NCBI GenBank assembly: GCA_041737175.1
Contig: JBGSSF010000003.1
Span: 1-64,000 of the forward strand
From: UBA5072 sp041737175
GTDB taxonomy: Bacteria > Bacteroidota > Bacteroidia > Bacteroidales > UBA10428
Direction: 5' to 3'
Length of the DNA: 64,000 nt
The notes under the pieces were generated by a model, which was not told where the DNA came from, did no database searches, and worked only from the letters and a program-made list of their open reading frames with translations. The translations under genes were made by a program, and so were the position numbers. This document shows positions 35,255 to 42,488 of the stretch, piece after piece (position 1 is the first letter of the stretch; every line of letters begins with the position of its first letter).

Positions 35255-35968
35255 TTAATTATGAAATAGCTCGTCAGCCGATGGTTTGTCTGAAGCAATC
35301 CCATTATTCACATATATTATTCTGTCGGCAAAAGGTTTCAGCCTTAGGTCGTGAGTCACCACAACTACCGATTTTCCTGAATCTGAGAGCATTTTGAGTT
35401 CTTCCATTACTATGCCAACGCTTTTAATATCAAGTGATGCAGTGGGTTCATCGCAAAGCATTATAGATGGTTCGGTAACAAGTGCCCGTGCAATTGCCAC
35501 TCTCTGCTGCTGTCCACCGCTGAGGTTTTTAGGCAGGCTCTTAACTCTGCTTTCCATGTTTACCTTTTTAAGCGCTTCCTCTGCCTTTAGCTTTGCTTCC
35601 TTTTTACTGGCACCGGAAAGTCTTAGCGGATGCATGACATTTTCGAGTACATTGAGTGGCGCAAGCAGGTTGAAGCTCTGAAAGACAAAACCGATATTCT
35701 TCAATCTAACCCTGGCCAATTCCTTTTCACTAAGATTATTTACCAGGAGGTTATCGATATATACTTCACCTGAGGTAGGAAAAATCACACAACCCAGAAG
35801 AGAAAGAAGCGTAGTTTTACCTGAACCAGAGGGACCTATTATAAGTGTAAGTTCCTTCTTCATGAAATCGAAAGTTGTTGGCTGTAGAGCTGTAATTACA
35901 GTGTCTCCCGTTTTGTACTCTTTACTTGCATTTTTTATGCTGGCTGCTATTTCGATATTCATTATCAT
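35255..35968 (-). CDS. ABC transporter ATP-binding protein of the efflux operon
   Basis: 237 residues. Walker A GPSGSGKTT, Q-loop in FVFQSFN, signature LSGGQQQRVAIARAL, Walker B SIMLCDEPTA and switch His in VVVTHD are all intact. It is of the LolD/MacB/DevA class that works with FtsX-like permeases. It is the first gene of the minus-strand exporter operon, with a 37-bp gap to the adaptor. Start may be 35968 or the second Met at 35962. Its promoter region contains a TGAACA box on the minus strand. Confidence 0.92.
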   Translation of the reverse strand: MIMNIEIAASIKNASKEYKTGDTVITALQPTTFDFMKKELTLIIGPSGSGKTTLLSLLGCVIFPTSGEVYIDNLLVNNLSEKELARVRLKNIGFVFQSFNLLAPLNVLENVMHPLRLSGASKKEAKLKAEEALKKVNMESRVKSLPKNLSGGQQQRVAIARALVTEPSIMLCDEPTASLDIKSVGIVMEELKMLSDSGKSVVVVTHDLRLKPFADRIIYVNNGIASDKPSADELFHN

Positions 35969-36000
35969 TGTTTATTAAAACAACAATGTAAATTTGAAAA

Positions 36001-36006
36001 TGTTCA
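36001..36006 (-). promoter_or_regulatory. Single TGAACA box facing the exporter operon
   Basis: TGTTCA on the plus strand is TGAACA on the minus strand, 33 bp before the ATPase start. It lies about 10 bp upstream of a TACATTGT element (35983-35990, minus) that could be the operon's -7 box, a position suited to repression. Confidence 0.35.
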
Positions 36007-36098
36007 GTAAAAAGAGAATAAAAACGGACAATAATAATTATTTCATTAATTGTGTATTTTATTCATAATAAATTATTTAATAGATAACAAGATATCAT

Positions 36099-36175
36099 AT
36101 GAACAATGAATATCTATCTAATGACTTATACAATGAACAAAATAATTTAAAATATAATGAACATAATAATGAACA
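36099..36175 (+). promoter_or_regulatory. Array of ATGAACA direct repeats (candidate CarH-type operator)
   Basis: Four exact ATGAACA copies begin at 36099, 36133, 36157 and 36169. Two variants, TGAATA (36107) and TATACA (36127), lie beside the first two. Spacings of 34, 24 and 12 bp keep the boxes on roughly one helix face. TGAACA fits the TnnACA core described for CarH operator direct repeats. The last two copies lie just upstream of a GATGTTTG element (36189-36196) that may be the regulator's own promoter. Confidence 0.5.
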
Positions 36176-36248
36176 TATTCTTTTCTGTGATGTTTGAATT
36201 GGGTGTGTGAGTCACTAACTATTTAGTGATCAGATAATCGAAAAGCTG

Positions 36249-37121
36249 ATGACACATTACACTTTGTATGAGCTTGAAAGAATTACCGGTATACTGGCTG
36301 CTACCATAAGAGTCTGGGAGAGGCGGTATAATATCATCATTCCTAAGCGCACTGGCACAAACAGAAGGTGGTATGATGATAAGGACCTGAGGAGATTAAT
36401 AAATATCTCCATACTATATCATAGTGGTATTAAGATATCAAAAATTGCCAAATATTCCGAATCTGAGCTGATAGAGAAGGTCGATTACATGACAAGGGAT
36501 TCTGTCATATCTGACACACATATCAAATCATTAATTGTTGCTATGCTCTCTTTTAATGGTAACGCTGTTCATGAGATTCTCCTGAGGTCAGTCATAAGCA
36601 TAGGGTTTGAGGAGACCTTTTCCAGTTTAGTATTCCCATTTCTCAGAAGAATTGGGATAATGTGGCATACCGGTTCTGCAAATACCGGTGCAGAGCATTT
36701 TATAACAAATATTTTACGTGGAAAGCTAATTGCAGCAATCGATTCCCTTCCGTCAGCTAACGATCCTAAGAGAAAAAGAGTAATCATGTTCCTTCCTGAT
36801 AATGAATTGCATGAAATAGGGCTCCTTTTTTATTTATATCTGATTAGAAAGTTGGGTCATGAAGTGCTTTACCTGGGTCAGGCGACCCCATTTTCTGCTC
36901 TTACTGAAGCGAGCGAGAAATGGCATTCTGATATACTTGTTACAGGGGTATTATCAGAGCTTTCAATTTTTAAACCAGAAGAGTACTTAAATAATTTAAG
37001 CAAAGCATTCAAGTCACAAAAGATTCTTTTATCAGGTTCTCTGGCTGATAAACCTGCTATTGAGAAGTATAAAAATATTTATCCAATCAGGTCAGTCAGT
37101 GACCTGAAGAAACACTTTTAA
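36249..37121 (+). CDS. MerR-family regulator with B12-binding domain (CarH/LitR-like photoreceptor)
   Basis: 290 residues. A MerR helix-turn-helix occupies about 1-75 (YTLYELERITGILAATIRVW, ERRYNIIIPKRT). A four-helix B12-binding domain (about 90-165) and a Rossmann-type cobalamin-binding domain (about 176-290) follow. The lower-ligand motif is ELHEIG, with His188. The helical domain contains Trp139, Glu149 and His150, which reproduces the W-x9-EH arrangement used by CarH to bind and sense adenosylcobalamin. In characterised CarH proteins the dark AdoCbl-bound tetramer represses and light releases it from DNA. It is divergent from the exporter-SOUL operon with the TGAACA array between them. 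Confidence 0.85.
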   Translation: MTHYTLYELERITGILAATIRVWERRYNIIIPKRTGTNRRWYDDKDLRRLINISILYHSGIKISKIAKYSESELIEKVDYMTRDSVISDTHIKSLIVAMLSFNGNAVHEILLRSVISIGFEETFSSLVFPFLRRIGIMWHTGSANTGAEHFITNILRGKLIAAIDSLPSANDPKRKRVIMFLPDNELHEIGLLFYLYLIRKLGHEVLYLGQATPFSALTEASEKWHSDILVTGVLSELSIFKPEEYLNNLSKAFKSQKILLSGSLADKPAIEKYKNIYPIRSVSDLKKHF

Positions 37122-37352
37122 CAAACCAGCTTTTCATATTTATTTTCAAATCTATTATCAACCAATTAAGTCGGTTACTTTACATTGGCAATAACGCCCG
37201 CGTGTATGAGCCGTGCGTGATCAGGGCGCTTACTTATCTAAGTACACCACGGTAATTAAGTGAGCTAACCTAGGCAACCGACCGAAGGGAGCTCACAACT
37301 TGTTCATTAAGTAGAATGAATACTAGACGATACAGTAGGCTTCTCAACTTTT
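37122..37352 (+). other. Unexplained 230-bp stretch downstream of the CarH-like gene
   Basis: No credible ORF. It is less AT-rich than the gene before it, contains an inverted repeat GTGAGCT...AGCTCAC (37260-37296), and is followed directly by a strong plus-strand terminator. It could be a structured 3' UTR, a small RNA or the scar of a lost element; I cannot assign it. Confidence 0.3.
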
Positions 37353-37387
37353 CACAGGGCTCCGTTGCACTTGCCCTGTGCTTTTTT
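37353..37387 (+). terminator. Rho-independent terminator
   Basis: Stem CACAGGGC / GCCCTGTG with a 12-nt loop, followed by CTTTTTT on the plus strand. It ends plus-strand transcription from the CarH-like gene or from the unexplained stretch in front of it. Confidence 0.82.
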
Positions 37388-37407
37388 ACCTGCCGGGGCT
37401 TCGCCCC

Positions 37408-38277
37408 TTACATACCGCGGATAAACGCCGCACTGTCCTTAAAAGTTTCCGGATCCATCTCGACAAAAATGTTCTGTACCCCACCCTTTTTAACAGCTGC
37501 GAAGAACTCTTTCCAGTCGACTATCCCCTTGCCCAGCACGACATTCTTTTTTTCGGTAGGTGACCAGTCTGCAAGGTGCGCAGAGATGAACCTTCCGGGG
37601 TATTTCTTAAAATAATCGGAAGCCTTGTATCCGGCGCTAATTACAGCTACCTGGAATTGCATTTTGACATATTCAGGATCAAATCTCTTCAGCAATTCAT
37701 CATAAATAAGTTTTCCGTCAATCTTTTCGAATTCCATATGGTGATTGTGAAAGCCTGTCTGGATACCAGCTTTTTTGGTCTTCATGCCAATGGCATTGAG
37801 CTCATCTGCGGCCTTTAACCAGTCATCCAGCGTTGCTTTTCCGGGTAATCCAAAGGTGGACAGGATCATCTGTTTTTGTCCTGATTCCGCGGCAAATGCA
37901 ATACGATCATCCAGGTTATCCCTCAGCTCTCCAATGCCATAATGGGTGCTTGTAAAAGCCAGGCCGGCGTCATTGATAATCTGGCGCATTTCCTTCGCTT
38001 TCATGTTCACCAGGGGTCCAAACCCCAGAGCGGCATATCCGGGAGGCGAACACATTTCGACACTTTGATACCCCAGTCCGGCCATCATTTTCAACGTTCC
38101 TGCAAAATCCTTTCCCAGCTTATCCCGGACAGTCCATGTCTGGAAACCGAGAGGCATTTTCACCGGTTTGAAGATGGCTTCGGCATTCAAATCCAGAGGA
38201 ACCTGCGTGGCCACAATTGCGGTTCCGATCCCCAGGGCACTTTTACCCAGGAATTGTCTTCTTGATATGGTTTTCAT
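37408..38277 (-). CDS. Sugar phosphate isomerase/epimerase family protein with Tat signal
   Basis: 289 residues from the ATG at 38277. The N-terminus SRRQFLGKSALGIGTAIVA carries a twin-arginine signal, so the enzyme is exported folded. The rest is a xylose-isomerase-like TIM barrel: LGFQTWTVRDKLG, TLKMMAGLGYQSVEMCSP, TGFHNHHMEFE (metal-binding His/Glu), and NIFVEMDPE near the end. Substrate unknown; relatives act on inositols or keto-sugars. It is the last gene of the minus-strand carbohydrate cluster, 37 bp after the SusC-like gene. Confidence 0.85.
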   Translation of the reverse strand: MKTISRRQFLGKSALGIGTAIVATQVPLDLNAEAIFKPVKMPLGFQTWTVRDKLGKDFAGTLKMMAGLGYQSVEMCSPPGYAALGFGPLVNMKAKEMRQIINDAGLAFTSTHYGIGELRDNLDDRIAFAAESGQKQMILSTFGLPGKATLDDWLKAADELNAIGMKTKKAGIQTGFHNHHMEFEKIDGKLIYDELLKRFDPEYVKMQFQVAVISAGYKASDYFKKYPGRFISAHLADWSPTEKKNVVLGKGIVDWKEFFAAVKKGGVQNIFVEMDPETFKDSAAFIRGM

Positions 38278-38314
38278 AAGTGGTGTTTTATATAAAGTAT
38301 TCTTAAATATACAA

Positions 38315-41128
38315 TTAAAAAACAACATTTACCCCAAGTGTAAAAGACCGGGTCCTGTACCATGTATCCTTCCTGTCGACTCCCGGGACAAGTGATGTTA
38401 CATTGTATCCATAATTATCCCAACTGTCCTCAAATCTTGGATTCGGATCCGAACCTTTGTATTTCGTAATATAGAATAATTTATTTCCGGCAAGGCTGAT
38501 CCTGATCCGGCTGAAAACAGACTTCTCCGGTAATGCGAAATCATAACCCAGGCTCAGGTTATCCAGGGAAAGAAAAGATGCTCTTTCAACATGGTAACTG
38601 GATAGCCTGGGCCAGCTGGACATAAGGGCATTTGTTTCCGGATTTCTCATATCCCCGGCTGTTACGGGCAGGTTATAGGAGGTAATCATGGATGGCGCTT
38701 CGTAAGAAACCCGGAAGCTATTCAGGAGATCATGACCGAAAACACCCAGGAAAAAAATGTCAAGATCCCAGTTCTTATAGGTGAATGAATTGCCGAATCC
38801 CAACAAGGATTTCGGCAGACCGTTTCCGATCACCTGCCAGTCGCGACTGTCAATGTATCCGCTCTCGTCTATATCTGACAGGATCATTTGGCCATCTTCA
38901 TCAATTCCTTTAAAAACATAGGCATAAAACTCACCGATTGGTTTGCCTTCTTCCAGTTTCACGAGATAGGAGGAACCCGAGCCGGGTCCTGTCGGAAAAC
39001 CAATTAGTTGTTCTTTATAGTCCAATTCTTTACCATTAAAATTTCCGGAAAGAGAAACCAGTTTGCTCTTCAGGTTGCCGGAATAGGCAATGTGCACACT
39101 GTGGGTAAAGACGGAATTCCTGATGATATTATAATTCATGGTTAGTTCGAAACCGCTGTTTCTTATTTTACCCAGATTAAGCCAGACATAATAGCCCATG
39201 TTAGGTGGTCCCCATACGTAATTATGGTAAAGTAAATCGCTTGCTGTTGAAGTATACATGTCGAGGGATCCTGATATTCTGCGTTCTGCAAATGAAAAAT
39301 CGATACCAGCATCAAATTCACTTTTCTTTTCGCGTTTAAGATCAGGATTAGCAATCCTTTCCGGCAAATAGCCGGGAATGAAACGACCCTTAAAGTAAAC
39401 ATTATTCTGTGGAGTCAGCCGGGCCAAAGACAGGTAACTCTCATCAGGCTGATTTCCTGTCACTCCATAATTCATCCTCACTTTCAGGTAGTTGTGGGAA
39501 TGCTTATTAAATATTTTGTAAAAATCCATCCCGCCCCCTACGCTGCCAAACAGGCCCCACTTGTGGTTAATACCCAGTCTGGATGATCCCTCATACCGGA
39601 TACTGGCGCTTAAAAACCAGATATTGTTTAAATTCGTGCTTGCACGTCCAAAAAAAGCAACCAGCATGTTGGTGTTTTTGTCGCTTGTTATGGTACCAAT
39701 TCCATTCTTGAAATCTTGGGCAGCACCCATGTTGTTGAACGTAAAATCATCGGTGAGAAAATCACCTCCTTCGGCATAAAAGCCTTCCCGGACAAAATCC
39801 TGGTAGGAATAGCCACCTGACAGGTTAAGGTAGCTGGCAGATCCGAAACTGGCATTCCAATGTGCCGTGGTTTCAAAAAGCTGGCTGACGGAATTCTTTT
39901 CTGACCTTGAAGCAAGACCATTCCTGTAATATCCGTCATAATAGTGGTTTTTGTCATAATAAATTCCTGACAAAGAATTGCCGGACTCTAAGGAATACAA
40001 TACATCAACCTGAAATCCCCTGAAAAATTCATAGGCACCCTTCGCTGATATATTTAAAAGTCTGCTGTTTCCTTCATTCTTGTTCAGCTCCACAAGAGAT
40101 ACCGGATTATAGTATTCAAATACCATCTGCTGAAAATATCCATCATATTGATCAAAGGACGGATCATCACTTTTTACGGGAGCCGTTGGATTGTATATGG
40201 CAGCATAACCAAAAGCGTCCTGAAAACTGAATTGTGATTCCCTGCTGGTGGCTCCAAGGCTCAAATTAAAAACAAAGCGATCCCGTAATGCCTTTTGTGT
40301 CAGGTTGAGCCTGCCATTCAGCTGTTTGAACCCGGAATGATTCAGGACACCCTGAACATCACGGTAATTGAATGATGCCCTGTAAACTGACTTATCCGTT
40401 CCACCTGACAGCGAAAAGTTGTGAGCATGGGACAAGGCGGTTTGTTCAATTTCCTCAAACCAATCGGTTGTTGATCCAAAGTCGGTTCCCATACCTGTTT
40501 CCTCTGACAGTGCTCTCCATTGTTCCGCATCCATAAAGGGCGGATTTTTGGCAACCTTTTCAGATGTAAAATATCCATTGTATTCGATTTTTGCACTGCC
40601 TGTTTTACCTGTCTTTGTCTTCACAAGGATTACACCTGCAGAACCTCTCATGCCGAATATTGCAGCTGATGCTGCATCCTTTAATACTGTGATGGATTCT
40701 ATGTCGGAGGGATCAAGGTTCTCGGGTGATGCCCCGATAACGCCATCAATAACCCACAAGGGCTGGGTACTGGCATTGATCGTGCTCAGTCCCCTCATGC
40801 GCAGGTAGTACGCTTCATTCGGATTGCCACCGGGCTTTGTAATTGATAAACCCGCAACCTTGCCCTGGATCAATTGTTCAGGACGGTTCACATTTCCCTT
40901 GATGAAATCATCTGATTTTACCACAGTAACGGAACCCGTAATGCATTGCTTCACCAAAACTCCATATCCGACCTCAACCATTTCACCGATGCTGTCAGGT
41001 ATTGATCCTTCTGATTCAGGTGGTTTCTTTTCTCTGACTTTTTTCTCCTGGGCAGTGGACGGACCCAGGGCAAAACAGAATAACAGAGATGATAAAAGCC
41101 ATTTCTTTAATAAAAATTTGACAGACAT
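38315..41128 (-). CDS. SusC/RagA-type TonB-linked outer-membrane protein (no SusD partner)
   Basis: 937 residues, with signal peptide (LLSSLLFCFALGPSTAQ). A plug domain begins VEVGYGVLVKQCITGSVT and continues with QLIQGKVAGLSITKPGGNPN, LRMRGLSTINASTQPLWVIDGV and SIEVLKDAASAAIFGMRGSAG-like text; the 22-stranded barrel ends RSFTLGVNVVF. The usual N-terminal carboxypeptidase-regulatory-like domain is missing: only a short Lys/Glu-rich linker separates signal and plug. No SusD gene is present on either side, which is unusual. Probably imports an oligosaccharide or glycoside for the GH2 enzyme encoded two genes upstream. Confidence 0.9.
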   Translation of the reverse strand: MSVKFLLKKWLLSSLLFCFALGPSTAQEKKVREKKPPESEGSIPDSIGEMVEVGYGVLVKQCITGSVTVVKSDDFIKGNVNRPEQLIQGKVAGLSITKPGGNPNEAYYLRMRGLSTINASTQPLWVIDGVIGASPENLDPSDIESITVLKDAASAAIFGMRGSAGVILVKTKTGKTGSAKIEYNGYFTSEKVAKNPPFMDAEQWRALSEETGMGTDFGSTTDWFEEIEQTALSHAHNFSLSGGTDKSVYRASFNYRDVQGVLNHSGFKQLNGRLNLTQKALRDRFVFNLSLGATSRESQFSFQDAFGYAAIYNPTAPVKSDDPSFDQYDGYFQQMVFEYYNPVSLVELNKNEGNSRLLNISAKGAYEFFRGFQVDVLYSLESGNSLSGIYYDKNHYYDGYYRNGLASRSEKNSVSQLFETTAHWNASFGSASYLNLSGGYSYQDFVREGFYAEGGDFLTDDFTFNNMGAAQDFKNGIGTITSDKNTNMLVAFFGRASTNLNNIWFLSASIRYEGSSRLGINHKWGLFGSVGGGMDFYKIFNKHSHNYLKVRMNYGVTGNQPDESYLSLARLTPQNNVYFKGRFIPGYLPERIANPDLKREKKSEFDAGIDFSFAERRISGSLDMYTSTASDLLYHNYVWGPPNMGYYVWLNLGKIRNSGFELTMNYNIIRNSVFTHSVHIAYSGNLKSKLVSLSGNFNGKELDYKEQLIGFPTGPGSGSSYLVKLEEGKPIGEFYAYVFKGIDEDGQMILSDIDESGYIDSRDWQVIGNGLPKSLLGFGNSFTYKNWDLDIFFLGVFGHDLLNSFRVSYEAPSMITSYNLPVTAGDMRNPETNALMSSWPRLSSYHVERASFLSLDNLSLGYDFALPEKSVFSRIRISLAGNKLFYITKYKGSDPNPRFEDSWDNYGYNVTSLVPGVDRKDTWYRTRSFTLGVNVVF

Positions 41129-41140
41129 TATTTCCTTTCT

Positions 41141-42472
41141 TTATTTTAACAGGATCTTCTCCAGTTCTTCGAGGCTTTTTCCTTTGGTCTCGGGAAATTT
41201 CAATATGACGAAAAGGATCAACAATATACACATAAAATCAAAGATCAGAAAGGCCACGCCCCCTCCCAGACGATTGAGTATTACCGGGAAAACCAATATT
41301 ACAATGAAATTGGCCAGCCATAAAGCAACTACAGCCACCGACATGGCCTTACTTCGCAACTTGTTGGGGAATATTTCGGAAACAGCCACCCAGGTAACCG
41401 GGCCCAGCGATGCTGCAAAAGAAGCAATGTACAGTAAAATAAAAGCGAGAATAAATAAGCCTTCAAATCTGTGGGTATAAAAGGCCAGGCTTAATGCAGA
41501 AAGTGAAATTGCCATGCCAATGGAACCAATTACCAGCAAGGGCCTTCTGCCTATTCTGTCTACCCAAAAAATAGCGACCAATGTAAAGATAAAATTAACA
41601 CCTCCGATAATGACGGTTTGCATCAGCGCAGAATCGGTACCGATGCCCGTTTTCTCGAAAATTACAGGTGCGTAATACATGATCGAATTGATACCCGTCA
41701 CTTGCGAAAAAACCGCAAGCAGAACACCCAGCCAAAGGACAGGTCTTACTCTTGTGGAAAAGATCTCTTTGTAAGTTCCTTTTTCAGCAAATACTGAATC
41801 CTGTATAGCTTTCAGCTCATTTTCGGCAGTTTGATGGTCATTGATGCGTTCCAGGATTATGAACGCATCAGAATCCCGGCCTTTCAGTACCAGCCAGCGG
41901 GGGCTTTCGGGAACAAGGAACAAGGTAATCAGGAATAAAAGAGCAGGAATACCCATCACTGCATACATCCAGCGCCAGTTGTTTTCACCGGTGCCGGAGA
42001 GCAGGTAATTTGAAAAAAAAGCCAGCAATATGCCCACAACAATGGCCATCTGGTTGAGTGATACCAATTGTCCGCGCCTGGAGGCCGGTGAAATTTCCGA
42101 AATATACATGGGCGAAAGCATGGATGCAGCACCTACGGCAAAACCCCCGAATAACCTGAAAATGATGAAAACAGCATGGGATGAGGATAAGGCAGAACCC
42201 AGGGCAGATATCAGGAAGAATGCAGCGGCAAACATCAGGGTTCTCTTTCTTCCGAAAATATCACCAGGTTTCCCTGCCGAGATAACGCCCACTATACAGC
42301 CTGCCAGCAGACTGCTGACCGTCCATCCCAGTTGAATATCATCCAGGTTGAAATAGGGCTGGATGAAGGGAATTGTACCGGAAATGACTGCCGTGTCAAA
42401 GCCAAACAACAGACCACCCAGGGCGGCTACCGAGGCAGCAAGTAAAAGAAAAAGCGGATATTTTGGTTTCAT
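41141..42472 (-). CDS. MFS sugar porter (XylE/GLUT-like)
   Basis: 443 residues, 12 predicted membrane helices. Sugar-porter signatures are clear: GGLLFGFDTAVISG in helix 1, GRKRTLM after helix 2, VPESPRWLV in the middle loop, QVTGINSIMYYAP in helix 7, WVDRIGRRPLLVIG, and PETKGKSLEELE at the C-terminus. It should carry a monosaccharide across the inner membrane by proton symport. It is 16 bp after the GH2 gene and 12 bp before the SusC-like gene, so one transport-and-hydrolysis unit. Confidence 0.92.
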   Translation of the reverse strand: MKPKYPLFLLLAASVAALGGLLFGFDTAVISGTIPFIQPYFNLDDIQLGWTVSSLLAGCIVGVISAGKPGDIFGRKRTLMFAAAFFLISALGSALSSSHAVFIIFRLFGGFAVGAASMLSPMYISEISPASRRGQLVSLNQMAIVVGILLAFFSNYLLSGTGENNWRWMYAVMGIPALLFLITLFLVPESPRWLVLKGRDSDAFIILERINDHQTAENELKAIQDSVFAEKGTYKEIFSTRVRPVLWLGVLLAVFSQVTGINSIMYYAPVIFEKTGIGTDSALMQTVIIGGVNFIFTLVAIFWVDRIGRRPLLVIGSIGMAISLSALSLAFYTHRFEGLFILAFILLYIASFAASLGPVTWVAVSEIFPNKLRSKAMSVAVVALWLANFIVILVFPVILNRLGGGVAFLIFDFMCILLILFVILKFPETKGKSLEELEKILLK

Positions 42473-42488
42473 GTGACTGAATTGGATA

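Noticed and set aside
37190..37300. Possible group II intron remnant (GAGCCGTGCG resembles part of domain V)
   Set aside because: The complementary half of domain V and any reverse transcriptase trace are missing.
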